Origin: Defluviimonas aquaemixtae
Lineage (GTDB): Bacteria; Pseudomonadota; Alphaproteobacteria; Rhodobacterales; Rhodobacteraceae
Length of the DNA stretch: 64,000 nt
NCBI RefSeq assembly: GCF_900302475.1
Contig: NZ_OMOQ01000001.1
Span: 2,046,001 to 2,110,000 of the forward strand
Reading direction: 5' to 3'
Position 1 is the stretch's first letter. Every line of letters starts with the position of its first letter. The notes below the pieces were generated by a model. It was not told where the DNA came from. It was given only the letters and a program-made list of their open reading frames with translations, and did not search any database. Below are positions 54,564-63,036 of this stretch, piece by piece. The position numbers were made by a program, and so were the translations under genes.

Positions 54564-55904
54564 CTAATCAGCTAGCCGCCGGGCGAGCCGATTCTGATCC
54601 TCGATAACGCGTGGCAGGTCGAGCGTCGCGACATGTCCGCCCGCAACGATCCGACGCCCCTCGACGAACAGATCGCGCACCCGCGTCGGACCACAGAGCA
54701 CGAGCGCGGCGACCGGGTCCCAGGCGCCGGCCGCCTCGATGCCCGAGGCGTCCCAGATGGCGATATCCGCGCGCTTGTCCGGCGCGAGCACTCCGCAGTC
54801 CCCGCGCCCGAGAACCCGCGCACCGCCGAGCGTCGCGATCTCGAGCGCCTCGCGTGCGCCCATCGCGTCGGCGCCGTTCGCCACTCGTTGCAGAAGCATG
54901 GCCTGGCGCGCCTCGGCCACGAGGTTACCGGCGTCATTCGACGCCGAGCCGTCGACGCCGAGCCCGACCTTCACGCCTGCGTCGCGCATCGCGCGAACTG
55001 GCGCGATTCCCGACCCCAGCCGGCAATTCGAGCATGGGCAATGCGCGACGCCTGTTCGGCTGCGTGCGAAGAGCTCTATCTCCGACCGGTCGAGCTTGAC
55101 GCAATGCGCGTGCCAGACATCGTCGCCGGTCCAGCCGAGTTCCTCGGCATATTGCCCCGGCCGGCAGCCGAACTGGGCTTCGGAATAGGCGACGTCCTCG
55201 TCGTTCTCGGCGAGATGCGTGTGCAGCATCACGCCCTTGTCGCGGGCGAGGAGTGCCGCGTCGCGCATCAGTTCCCGGCTGACCGAGAAGGGCGAACACG
55301 GCGCGAGGCCGACCCGCAACATTGCGCCGTCGGCCGGGTCATGGAAGGCGTCGACAACGCGTTCCATGTCGGTCAGGATCGTCACCTCCGGCTCGACGAG
55401 GCTGTCGGGCGGCAGGCCGCCCGCGCTTTCGCCGATCGACATCGCACCGCGCGTCGGGTGGAACCTCAGCCCGATCTCTCGCGCGGCGTCGATCGTGTCG
55501 TCGAGCCGCGCGCCGTTCGGGAAGAGGTAGAGGTGATCGGAAGTGAGCGTGCAGCCCGACAGCGCCAGTTCGGCGAGCCCCGCGAGCGCCGAGACACGCA
55601 TCTCCTCCGGCCCGAAGCGCGCCCAGATCGGGTAGAGCGTCCGGAGCCAGCCGAACAGAAGCGCGTCCTGCCCGCCCGGCACCGACCGCGTGAGCGTCTG
55701 GTAGAGATGATGGTGCGTGTTTACGAGCCCTGGCGTCACGACGCAGCCGTTTGCATCCACGACCTCGGCGCCGGGAGCCGACAGCCCCTGCCCGACCAAC
55801 GCGACGACGCCGTCCCGTATCAGGACGTCTGCGTCCGGCAGTTCGTTCCGTTCCTCGTCCATGGTGACGATTCGAAGCGCATTGCGGATGAGAGTTTCGG
55901 TCAT
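54564..55904 (-). CDS. Probable 8-oxoguanine deaminase
   Basis: A 446-residue amidohydrolase with LIRNALRIVTMDEERNELPDADVLIRDG, the zinc motif VTPGLVNTHHHLYQTLTRSVPG, HTHLAENDEDVAYSEAQFG, VWHAHCVKLD and the downstream Asp in VGLGVDGSASNDAGNLV. This is the ATZ/TRZ family; the wording LFGWLRTLYPIWARFGPEEM is that of 8-oxoguanine deaminases and hydroxydechloroatrazine hydrolases. The first is more likely next to guaD. ATG 55904 has a strong GGAGG eight bases upstream. Confidence 0.88.
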   Translation of the reverse strand: MTETLIRNALRIVTMDEERNELPDADVLIRDGVVALVGQGLSAPGAEVVDANGCVVTPGLVNTHHHLYQTLTRSVPGGQDALLFGWLRTLYPIWARFGPEEMRVSALAGLAELALSGCTLTSDHLYLFPNGARLDDTIDAAREIGLRFHPTRGAMSIGESAGGLPPDSLVEPEVTILTDMERVVDAFHDPADGAMLRVGLAPCSPFSVSRELMRDAALLARDKGVMLHTHLAENDEDVAYSEAQFGCRPGQYAEELGWTGDDVWHAHCVKLDRSEIELFARSRTGVAHCPCSNCRLGSGIAPVRAMRDAGVKVGLGVDGSASNDAGNLVAEARQAMLLQRVANGADAMGAREALEIATLGGARVLGRGDCGVLAPDKRADIAIWDASGIEAAGAWDPVAALVLCGPTRVRDLFVEGRRIVAGGHVATLDLPRVIEDQNRLARRLAD

Positions 55905-56058
55905 GCCTTCCTCCTGCCACCCCTTCGGAGGATCGGGACCGGCCGCGCGACAGAAGGGGGAAGGACTCACCCGGCGTGCTCAGACTACCGATCCCTGCGC
56001 CGTCTCACCATACGCGAATGCCTGAAGGTGTGTTCATCCAGCCCAAGAGTGAGAAAGC

Positions 56059-56859
56059 TCAGCCGTTCAGAAGCGCCATCGCCGCTTCGTGCACTTCGGG
56101 GTTGGCGGCGGCCAGCACCCGTCCGCCCTGATGAACGGGCTTTCCGTGCCAGTCGGTGACGCGGCCTCCCGCCGCCTCTATCACTGCGATCGGAGCTTGG
56201 ATGTCGTATGGCTTGAGACCGGCCTCGATCACCAGATCGACCTGCCCGGCGGCGATCAGCGCATAGGCGTAGCAGTCCATGCCGTACCGCGTGAGCCGTA
56301 CCCGGTCAGCGACACGCCGGAAGGCTCGGCCCTCGGATTCGGAGCCTACTTCGGGAAAGGTCGTGAACAGCGTCGCCTCGCCGAGCGGCCGGGCGGGGCG
56401 TGTGCGCAGGGCCCGCCGCCCCTGCGGGCCGGAAAGTTCGGAGCGCCCAAGGCCTCCCTCGAAGCGTTCGCCGATATAGGGCTGGTCAATCAGACCATAG
56501 ACCGGCCCGTCCGCGTTCGAGACCGCGATCAACACGCCCCAGGTCGGCGTTCCGGAGAGATAGCCGCGCGTGCCGTCGATCGGATCGATGACCCATGTCA
56601 AACCTGATCGGCCCGAGACCGCACCGAATTCCTCGCCGAGGATGCCGTCGTCAGGCCGGCGTTCGGCGAGGATTTCGCGCATCCGCGCCTCGGCCGCGCG
56701 GTCGGCCTCCGTCACCGGATCGAAGCGCCCATCTTCCTTGCTGTCGGCAAGAAGGCCGTCGGATCGGAAATGTCCGAGCGTCGCCTCGCGGGCGGCATCG
56801 GCAAGTGCATGGGCAGTCGCGACGATCGCAGCGCGTTCGATCTCGGTTACTGATGTCAT
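56059..56859 (-). CDS. hisN: Inositol-monophosphatase-family enzyme, probable histidinol-phosphatase
   Basis: A 266-residue Li+-sensitive phosphatase. The metal sites are DDGILGEEFG, WVIDPIDGTRGYLSGTPTWGVLIA and KPYDIQAPIAVIEAAGG. The GTRGYLSG wording fits the HisN branch that dephosphorylates histidinol phosphate in actinobacteria and alphaproteobacteria; CysQ or SuhB functions cannot be excluded. ATG 56859 (MTSVTEIERAA) was chosen because GAGG precedes it; a start at 56910 would add 17 residues. Confidence 0.83.
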   Translation of the reverse strand: MTSVTEIERAAIVATAHALADAAREATLGHFRSDGLLADSKEDGRFDPVTEADRAAEARMREILAERRPDDGILGEEFGAVSGRSGLTWVIDPIDGTRGYLSGTPTWGVLIAVSNADGPVYGLIDQPYIGERFEGGLGRSELSGPQGRRALRTRPARPLGEATLFTTFPEVGSESEGRAFRRVADRVRLTRYGMDCYAYALIAAGQVDLVIEAGLKPYDIQAPIAVIEAAGGRVTDWHGKPVHQGGRVLAAANPEVHEAAMALLNG

Positions 56860-56919
56860 CGGGGCCTCGCTGGTCGGCCCAGCGGTAGCCCCGGCCATCT
56901 GTTGCGTCAATGGCGCCCG

Positions 56920-57282
56920 TCAGGCCGCGTCCGACAGCACCTTGGCGAGGTCGAAGAGCCGGCGACGCTGCGCCTCGGGGATCGCGTAGTACGACCGCAC
57001 GAGCATCAGCGCTTCCTTGTCGGCGAGGATGTCGCCATCGATCTCTTCCACGACATGGCTGCGCGCGTCGAGGCCTTCGAAGAAGAAGCTGATCGGCACG
57101 CCCAACGCGTCCGAGATGTCCCACAGCCGCGAGGCCGAAATCCGGTTCATGCCGGTTTCGTACTTTTGGATCTGTTGAAACTTGATCCCGACCTTGTCGG
57201 CAAGCTGCTGCTGGGTCATCCCCACCATCCAGCGCCGATGCCGAACTCGTTTGCCTACATGTACGTCAACAGGGTGCTTCAT
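56920..57282 (-). CDS. XRE-family transcriptional regulator (120 aa)
   Basis: A 120-residue protein with a Cro/CI-type helix-turn-helix at the N-terminus: GKRVRHRRWMVGMTQQQLADKVGIKFQQIQKYETGMNRISASRLWDISDALGVPISFFFEG. The C-terminal half is acidic and helical. This type is frequent in alphaproteobacteria as a single-gene regulator and is not tied to a phage here. ATG 57282 has GGAGAATATT directly upstream. The 325 bp on its 5' side is AT-rich compared with the rest of the window. Confidence 0.9.
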   Translation of the reverse strand: MKHPVDVHVGKRVRHRRWMVGMTQQQLADKVGIKFQQIQKYETGMNRISASRLWDISDALGVPISFFFEGLDARSHVVEEIDGDILADKEALMLVRSYYAIPEAQRRRLFDLAKVLSDAA

Positions 57283-57607
57283 AATATTCTCCAAGACTAT
57301 TGCCACTCTCTACCAAGCAAACGTCGTCCCAATCAGATCATTCGCCTACGTTCTATTTTCACCATTTACCGAGCGGTTGTTGTGGCGGGTCCCCGCTTCG
57401 CCTCAAGGTAATCCAGAATGGGGCAACTAGTCATCCTATACGAAAAGACATGTCCTTTCGCTCGCCTTTAGATAAATTTGCATTTTGCAACTCATATTGC
57501 GAAGATTGCGCGTCGTTCGCTCCCATTTCGCGACGAACGGTAGAATCGGTTCGCCGTCTGGATTCTCTATAAGGCGAGGACTACCGTGCAACCGAGTCGG
57601 AGGGGCG
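57283..57607. other. 325-bp AT-rich region between XRE regulator and oxidoreductase
   Basis: No supported gene. Base composition is clearly more AT-rich than in the flanks. It contains TTTGCATTTTGCAA near 57476 and repeated ATTGCG units to about 57510, reminiscent of, but not identical in spacing to, the TTTGC repeats near pccB. It should hold both divergent promoters. Confidence 0.5.
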
Positions 57608-58579
57608 ATGAAAGCGTTCGGTATCACGGAGTACGGCGGAGCACCGCATCTGAGGGACGTGGCCGTGCCTGAACCGGGACCCGGAGAGCTTCGCGTACGC
57701 ATCGCGGCCTGCGGGCTCAACTTCGCTGATCTGCTGATGGCCGAGGGGCGGTATCAGGAACGGCCCGATCCTCCGGTGACGCTGGGAATGGAGCCTGCGG
57801 GCGTGGTTGATGCGCTCGGCCCCGGAGTCGAGGGGCCCGCCCCCGGCACGCGTGTCGCCGTCTTTGCAAGTGGCGGCGGGTTGGCGGAATTTGGCTGCTT
57901 TCCGGCAAGACGCTGCGTCGTCCTGCCGGACGCCATGTCCTTCGAGGATGCCGCCGCCTTCCCCATCGCTTACGGAACGAGCCATGTCGCGCTCGACCGC
58001 CGGGCGCGGCTGCGACCGGAGGAGACGCTGCTGGTCCTCGGCGCGGGCGGCGGGGTCGGACTGACCGCCGTCGAGATCGGAAAGCGCATGGGTGCGCGCG
58101 TCATTGCCTGCGCCCGCGGAACGGCGAAGCTGAACGCCGCACGCGCCGCGGGGGCTGATCACCTGATCGACAGCGACGCTGCCGACCTCAAGGCCGAGGT
58201 CAAGGCGCTTGGGGGTGCGGACGTCGTCTACGATCCCGTGGGCGGGGACCTGTTCGACGCGGCCTTTCGCGCCACCAATCCCGAGGCGCGGATCCTCGTC
58301 ATCGGGTTTGCCGGCGGACGGGTGCAGCAGATCCCCGCAAACCACCTTCTGGTCAAGAACGTAAACGTTCTTGGACTTTACTGGGGCGGCTATCTCGCCT
58401 TCCGGCCGGACGTCGTTGCGGAAAGTCTTGCCACGCTACTTGGCTGGTACGTTGAAGGCGGGCTTCGACCCCATATCTCCTACCGTCAGCCGCTCGCACG
58501 CGCCGGCGAGGCGCTTGAACTCCTCCGCGCGCGGAAATCGACCGGCAAGGTCGTTGTCTTGGCAGATGGCACGGAATAG
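57608..58579 (+). CDS. Quinone oxidoreductase-like NADPH-dependent reductase (MDR superfamily)
   Basis: A 323-residue zinc-free medium-chain dehydrogenase/reductase: MKAFGITEYGGAPHLRDVAVPEPGPGELRVRIAACGLNFADLLM at the start, LGMEPAGVVDALG, and the nucleotide fold LLVLGAGGGVGLTAVEIGKRMGARVIACARG. NADPH:quinone reductase or acrylyl-type enoyl reductase activity are both possible. ATG 57608 is taken because MKAFGITEYGG is the conserved start. Its last 94 bases are overlapped by the 3' end of the convergent LysR gene. Confidence 0.88.
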   Translation: MKAFGITEYGGAPHLRDVAVPEPGPGELRVRIAACGLNFADLLMAEGRYQERPDPPVTLGMEPAGVVDALGPGVEGPAPGTRVAVFASGGGLAEFGCFPARRCVVLPDAMSFEDAAAFPIAYGTSHVALDRRARLRPEETLLVLGAGGGVGLTAVEIGKRMGARVIACARGTAKLNAARAAGADHLIDSDAADLKAEVKALGGADVVYDPVGGDLFDAAFRATNPEARILVIGFAGGRVQQIPANHLLVKNVNVLGLYWGGYLAFRPDVVAESLATLLGWYVEGGLRPHISYRQPLARAGEALELLRARKSTGKVVVLADGTE

Positions 58580-59418
58580 GCCGAGACGATCTCTTCCTTG
58601 AGCCGGTCGATCGCCTCACCCTTCTCGATGCCCGCATCGTAGAGGCAGATGCGCATCGTCCCGAGATCGGGCAGCACGCCATTTGAACCGATCTCATCCA
58701 TCCCTTCCGGAAGCAGGCCGCGCATCCGCGCCGAAATCGCCAGATCGGCCAATATCATCGACTGGATCGAATCGAGCGATCGGCCCGAGAACCCCATCTC
58801 CCAAGGAATTTCCGCCCGATCGAGTGCGGCGATCGCAACCGGACGGAAGCGGCAAGAATCCTCAAAGCCGAGCCGCAGCGGCTGCTTGCGCCAGGCCGTT
58901 CCTCCGTTTGCGCCCACCCAGACAAGCGGGCGCTCCGCGAGGATCTCGCCACCGTCGCTCGGCGCCTCTTCCGTGGTCAGGATCAGGTCATATTCGCCCT
59001 TCGCGAACTCTTCCTTCAGAAGCGGAGTGAAACACGCCACGAGGTTGACCCGCATGCACGGATAGACGGCGGCGATGCGCTGCAAGACCTGCGGAATGGC
59101 CGGATAGACGATATCGTGCGGCACGCCGAGCCGGATATCGCCGCCGCAGCCGGAATCGGTCAGCCGGGTAAGTGCCTCGTCATTAAGTTGCAGCATACGC
59201 CGCGCGTAGTGGAGAAGCAGTTCCCCCTCCACGGTTGGCGTCAGCCGCTTTTGCGCGCGCGCGAAAAGCTCTTTGTCCAAGCTTTCCTCGAGCCGTTTGA
59301 TCTGCATCGACACGGCAGACTGAGTAAGGTTCAAAAGGCCCGCAGCGCGCGTCACACCGCCCGCATCGGTCACGGCGACGAGCGCCCGCAGAGCGGTCAG
59401 ATCGAGATTTCTAGGCAT
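58486..59418 (-). CDS. LysR-type regulator with antisense-encoded C-terminal tail
   Basis: A 310-residue regulator: helix-turn-helix LTALRALVAVTDAGGVTRAAGLLNLTQSAVSMQIKRLEESLDKELFAR, then the effector-binding domain (IRLGVPHDIVYPAIPQVLQRIA, YDLILTTEEAPSDGGEILAERPLVWV). The natural family end is around EEIVSAYS; here the frame continues for about 24 residues (VPSAKTTTLPVDFRARRSSS and more) that are coded by the opposite strand of the oxidoreductase gene. The tail is basic and Ser-rich, unlike the domain. Its target is unknown. Confidence 0.87.
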   Translation of the reverse strand: MPRNLDLTALRALVAVTDAGGVTRAAGLLNLTQSAVSMQIKRLEESLDKELFARAQKRLTPTVEGELLLHYARRMLQLNDEALTRLTDSGCGGDIRLGVPHDIVYPAIPQVLQRIAAVYPCMRVNLVACFTPLLKEEFAKGEYDLILTTEEAPSDGGEILAERPLVWVGANGGTAWRKQPLRLGFEDSCRFRPVAIAALDRAEIPWEMGFSGRSLDSIQSMILADLAISARMRGLLPEGMDEIGSNGVLPDLGTMRICLYDAGIEKGEAIDRLKEEIVSAYSVPSAKTTTLPVDFRARRSSSASPARASG

Positions 59419-59541
59419 TGTTCACGATCCTTGATGTTTATCCGTACAATCATTCATTTCCATAATAGACCATGACCTGCCATATAAATCAAGCATCCTG
59501 ATGATGACGCTACAAACCATCAAGATATGAAAGGATCACAG

Positions 59542-59751
59542 ATGGCATACACGGTTTCGCATTCCCTGCCCCGCCCCCGTCGGACCGGCCTTGTGGCCCG
59601 CTTCCGCGATATGGTCGAGATTCGGCGCCAGAGACGCGCGCTTCTCGACCTCAACGCCCACCTCCTGAAGGACATCGGTCTTTCAGCACAAGAAGCCCAG
59701 GAAGAGAGCGAACGTCCCGTCTGGGACGTGCCTGATCACTGGCGCCGCTGA
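59542..59751 (+). CDS. DUF1127 protein (69 aa)
   Basis: A 69-residue basic protein with the DUF1127 core ARFRDMVEIRRQRRALLDLNAHLLKDIGLS. In Rhodobacter and Agrobacterium such small Arg-rich proteins bind RNA and affect small-RNA turnover and phosphate or stress responses. ATG 59542 has AAGGA six to seven bases upstream; an ATG at 59527 would add five residues. It is divergent from the LysR gene, and the intervening 123 bases are AT-rich. Downstream sequence lacks the CCTCCTCCC motif that marks the sRNAs known to follow some DUF1127 genes. Confidence 0.85.
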   Translation: MAYTVSHSLPRPRRTGLVARFRDMVEIRRQRRALLDLNAHLLKDIGLSAQEAQEESERPVWDVPDHWRR

Positions 59752-59777
59752 TTGACGGATCGTTTCGTCGGAAAAGC

Positions 59778-59806
59778 TTGAATTCGCGGCCATCCTTACC
59801 GATATT
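59778..59806 (+). promoter_or_regulatory. Putative sigma-70 promoter of the Bax-inhibitor-1 gene
   Basis: TTGAAT (59778–59783) and GATATT (59801–59806) are 17 bases apart, close to the -35/-10 consensus. The transcript would start near 59813, just before a leader hairpin. Confidence 0.5.
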
Positions 59807-59818
59807 TCCCGTGAAGGT

Positions 59819-59836
59819 GCGGGGGGAAGCCCCCGC
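59819..59836 (+). other. Leader hairpin upstream of Bax-inhibitor-1 gene
   Basis: A perfect 7-bp stem of GC pairs (GCGGGGG and CCCCCGC) closed by a GAAG loop, 28 bases before the start codon. It would lie near the 5' end of the mRNA and may stabilise it. Confidence 0.5.
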
Positions 59837-59864
59837 GCCTAGGGAAACGCATCTGGAGGCTTAG

Positions 59865-60644
59865 ATGGCTGAATTTGATACGGTCCGCACTGCCCAAGTC
59901 GGCGCCCGCACGGTAGCGATCGACGAAGGGCTGCGGGCCCACATGAACAAGGTCTACGGCCTCATGTCCGTAGGCATGCTGCTGACCGCTCTTGCGGCAT
60001 GGGCGATCTCGGGCCTCGCGGTCACGACGGACCCGACGACCGCCGCGGCGCAGATTGGCACGGACAAGTACCTAACGAGCTTCGGCGCGGCGATCTACCT
60101 GTCGCCGTTGAAATGGGTCGTCATGTTCGCGCCCCTGGCCTTCGTCTTCGGCTTCAGCGCGATGATCGGCCGCATGTCGGCCGCCACGGCGCAGCTCGTG
60201 TTCTACACCTTTGCCGTGACGATGGGCGTGTCGATCAGTTCTATCTTCCTGGTCTTCACCGGATACTCGATCGTCCAGACCTTCCTCGTGACCGCAGTGG
60301 CCTTCGCGGGCCTGTCAATCTGGGGCTACACCACGAAGCGCGATATCTCGGGCTGGGGGTCGTTCCTGATCATGGGCGTCATCGGGCTTATCGTCGCCTC
60401 GATCGTCAACATCTTCCTCGGCTCGCCCGCGGTCATGTTCGCGATCTCGGCGCTTGGTGTCCTGATCTTCGCGGGACTCACCGCCTATGACACGCAGAAC
60501 ATCAAGAACACCTATCTCGCCCACGCCCAGCATGGCGATACCGAATGGCTCGGGAAGGCGGCGATCATGGGAGCGCTGAACCTCTATCTCGACTTCATCA
60601 ACATGTTCATGTTCCTGCTGCAGTTCCTCGGCAATCGCGAGTGA
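59865..60644 (+). CDS. Bax inhibitor-1 / YccA family membrane protein
   Basis: A 259-residue inner-membrane protein with seven hydrophobic segments: VYGLMSVGMLLTALAAWAISG, WVVMFAPLAFVFGFSA, AATAQLVFYTFAVTMGVSISSIFLVF, FLVTAVAFAGLSIWGYTT and the C-terminal pore-like ALNLYLDFINMFMFLLQFLGN with an Asp. Related proteins are YccA, which limits FtsH, and calcium-leak channels. Bacterial function in this group is not settled. Confidence 0.93.
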   Translation: MAEFDTVRTAQVGARTVAIDEGLRAHMNKVYGLMSVGMLLTALAAWAISGLAVTTDPTTAAAQIGTDKYLTSFGAAIYLSPLKWVVMFAPLAFVFGFSAMIGRMSAATAQLVFYTFAVTMGVSISSIFLVFTGYSIVQTFLVTAVAFAGLSIWGYTTKRDISGWGSFLIMGVIGLIVASIVNIFLGSPAVMFAISALGVLIFAGLTAYDTQNIKNTYLAHAQHGDTEWLGKAAIMGALNLYLDFINMFMFLLQFLGNRE

Positions 60645-61029
60645 TCTGACAGGGCAGCGATCAGCGGAAGGGCCGGCATGACGCCGGCCCTTTTGCTCTT
60701 CAAGCTTCCCATTCGATCGGCTTCGCGGATGGAGCGGACGATTGCACGAAGCAACATGACGCCGCGCCTGATCCTGGGAAGGGCGCCCTGATCCGCCCAG
60801 CCGACGTGCCTTAAAGGACCTGGTCCTTTTCGCCTTTCATACGCCCGACGCCGCAATGCGCTCTGCGTAGGGTCAGGCGCGGCTAGGGCTGGTCGTCCAG
60901 GCAAGACGGATGAGCCGCACGGCGCTTCAAATCGGCAAAGTGCTCAATCAGTTGGACCTAGCCTCGCTACGACGCCCAATCTGCGCGAGGTTTCCGCCTG
61001 AACCATCCTTCCAATCGAGCGCGCTCGCG
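60645..61029. other. 385-bp region without a supported gene
   Basis: After the terminator at 60670–60694 I see no credible coding frame or RNA. Short open frames lack ribosome-binding sites and family resemblance. The 3' end of the convergent amidotransferase gene is at 61030. Confidence 0.5.
60670..60694 (+). terminator. Rho-independent terminator of the Bax-inhibitor-1 gene
   Basis: A perfect 8-bp stem (GGGCCGGC, loop ATGAC, GCCGGCCC) followed by TTTT, 25 bases past the stop codon. Confidence 0.9.
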
Positions 61030-61794
61030 TCAGGCCTCAGCCGCGCACCGATAGCGGACGACGAAGTTCTTGAGGATGCGTTCGGGCATGTGCACGTCGC
61101 TCGCGCGGCAAAGCGCGATCAGGCGCTCCGCGTCCTCGGGCGGGAAGTAGCCCTTATTGCGGTAGATTCGGATCCGCAGCTCGAACCCGTCGCTGTCGGC
61201 CTCGGGATGGAACTGGGTCGCATAGACGTTGCGGCCGTGGCGGATCATCTGGTACGGGCACGGGCCGGAGGCGACGAGGTGCGCCGCCCCCTCAGGCAGG
61301 GACTGTAGCGCCTCCTTGTGGCCGACAAAGGCGAGGAAGGCGTCCGGCACACCTTCCAACAGGGGGTCGCTTCCGCCCTCTTGCGTGAGCGTGCACGGCG
61401 AGGTGCCAACCGGCTCGCTGTAGCGTTCCTTGCTCACGTCGCCGCCGAGGTGGTGACCGAGCACGCCGATCCCATAGCAGCAGCCGAGGAAGGGAAAATC
61501 CCGCTCGGTGATTTCGGGCATGAGACCGAGCACCGCCTCCTCGATCCGTATCTCCACAGGCGACTTCTCATCGGGCGCGTCGCTCACGCATCCGGGACCG
61601 CCACCTACGATCACGCCGGAATAGTCGTCGAGGCGCAGGCCCGCCGGAATCGAATTTTTGTCAAGCCGAATGCGCACCACTTCTTCGGGCGCAAGCCCGC
61701 CTTTCCGCAGGATGGCACCGAATTCGTCATCCGCCGCCTCCGCCTCGGGGCGGAGTTGCAGGACGAGGAACGGCTTTGTGGCGGCCTCACTCAC
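61030..61794 (-). CDS. Class I glutamine amidotransferase (GuaA-like)
   Basis: A 254-residue GATase1 protein: GVIVGGGPGCVSDAP, the nucleophile elbow FPFLGCCYGIGVLG with Cys, and the catalytic His/Glu in YATQFHPEADSDG. The protein stands alone, without a synthetase domain, as in PuuD- or YfeJ-like and stand-alone GMP-synthase-type amidotransferases. The start is GTG 61794, overlapping the stop of the amidohydrolase gene (GTGA). An ATG at 61833 is possible. Neighbours (M20 hydrolase, PuuB-like oxidase) hint at polyamine or amide catabolism. Confidence 0.85.
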   Translation of the reverse strand: MSEAATKPFLVLQLRPEAEAADDEFGAILRKGGLAPEEVVRIRLDKNSIPAGLRLDDYSGVIVGGGPGCVSDAPDEKSPVEIRIEEAVLGLMPEITERDFPFLGCCYGIGVLGHHLGGDVSKERYSEPVGTSPCTLTQEGGSDPLLEGVPDAFLAFVGHKEALQSLPEGAAHLVASGPCPYQMIRHGRNVYATQFHPEADSDGFELRIRIYRNKGYFPPEDAERLIALCRASDVHMPERILKNFVVRYRCAAEA

Positions 61795-62954
61795 GCCGTC
61801 GGCATCCGCTCCTCGACGATACCCGCCCACCATGAACAGCCCGCCGGGATCGCGTCATCGTTGAAATTGTATTCGGGGTGATGGACCGCAGCGGTGTCTC
61901 CGTTGCCGACCAAGACATAGGCGCCCGGTCGCTCTTCAAGCATGAAGGCGAAATCTTCGCCGCCCATGATCAAGGGCGCGTCGCCGCAGCTTCCCGAAAC
62001 GTTCGAGGCGACCTTCGCCGCGAACTGCGTCTGCTCCTCGGAATTCACCATGACTGGGTAGCCGCGCATGTAGCTTACCCTTGCCGTCGCACCATAGGCG
62101 TCGGCCGTCGCTTCGGCGATTTTGATGAGCCGCGTCTCGGCCAGTTTCCGCACCTCCTTGTCGAGCGTCCGCACCGTGCCGCGCAGAGTCACTTTCTGGG
62201 GAATGACGTTGAACGCCTTCGACTCCGTCTCGAAACTCGTGACCGAGACGACGAGCTGCTGCACCGGATCGATATTGCGGCTGACGATGGTCTGGAAAGC
62301 GATAACGATCTGGCTCGCGACGACGGTCGTGTCGATCGTCTCGTGCGGCTTGGCGGCATGGCCGCCCCTGCCCTCGACCTCGATCTCGAACTGGTCGGTC
62401 GCGGCGAAGAACGCGCCGGGGCGGATCGCGAAGCTGCCCACTGGCTGGCCCGGCCAGTTGTGCATGCCGTAGACCTCTTGGATGCCGAAGCGCTCCATCA
62501 TCCCGTCCTGGCACATCTCGCGCCCGCCGCCGCCGCCTTCCTCGGCGGGCTGGAAGATCACGACGGCGGTGCCATCGAAATTCCGGGTTTCGGCCAGGTA
62601 CCTGGCGGCACCGAGCAGCATCGCGGTATGCCCGTCATGGCCACAGGCATGCATCGCGCCCTTCGTCTTCGAGGCATAGTCGAGCCCTGTCGCCTCGATG
62701 ATTGGCAGCGCGTCCATGTCGGCGCGCAGCCCGAGCACGCGGCCCTTGGTGTCCGCGCGTCCCCTGATCACGCCGACGACGCCGGTGCGCCCGATACCTT
62801 CGACGACCTCGTCACAGCCGAACTCCTTCAATAGCTCGGCCACTCGACCAGCGGTGCGGTGAGTGTCGAACAGAATCTCAGGATGTTCGTGGAAGTCGCG
62901 CCTCCAGCCGGTGATCTCGGGGAGAAGTTCAGCGAAGCGGTTCTTGACGGGCAT
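61791..62954 (-). CDS. M20-family aminoacylase/amidohydrolase (hippurate hydrolase-like)
   Basis: A 387-residue metallo-peptidase-family protein with VLGLRADMDALPI, the metal motif HACGHDGHTAMLLG, the catalytic Glu in FQPAEEGGGGG, and the C-terminal MGGEDFAFML. It hydrolyses N-acyl amino acids or similar amides; substrate unknown. It overlaps the amidotransferase gene by four bases (GTGA), so the two are coupled. Confidence 0.93.
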   Translation of the reverse strand: MPVKNRFAELLPEITGWRRDFHEHPEILFDTHRTAGRVAELLKEFGCDEVVEGIGRTGVVGVIRGRADTKGRVLGLRADMDALPIIEATGLDYASKTKGAMHACGHDGHTAMLLGAARYLAETRNFDGTAVVIFQPAEEGGGGGREMCQDGMMERFGIQEVYGMHNWPGQPVGSFAIRPGAFFAATDQFEIEVEGRGGHAAKPHETIDTTVVASQIVIAFQTIVSRNIDPVQQLVVSVTSFETESKAFNVIPQKVTLRGTVRTLDKEVRKLAETRLIKIAEATADAYGATARVSYMRGYPVMVNSEEQTQFAAKVASNVSGSCGDAPLIMGGEDFAFMLEERPGAYVLVGNGDTAAVHHPEYNFNDDAIPAGCSWWAGIVEERMPTA

Positions 62955-63036
62955 GGCGGGCTCCCAACGGCAGAAATCGATGCAGCGCGCGGCGGCTTGC
63001 GATCGTGGTCGAAATCGGCGCTGGCTTCAAGAGCCG

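Noticed and set aside
59752-59864. Possible small RNAs of the CcsR/Cuckoo type downstream of the DUF1127 gene
   Set aside because: Such RNAs carry CCTCCTCCC in hairpin loops. I looked for this motif after the DUF1127 stop codon and did not find it; the one hairpin here lies in the leader of the next gene.
60584-60904. 106-codon minus-strand frame after the Bax-inhibitor-1 gene
   Set aside because: It runs through the terminator and into the 3' end of the neighbouring gene; no family resemblance.
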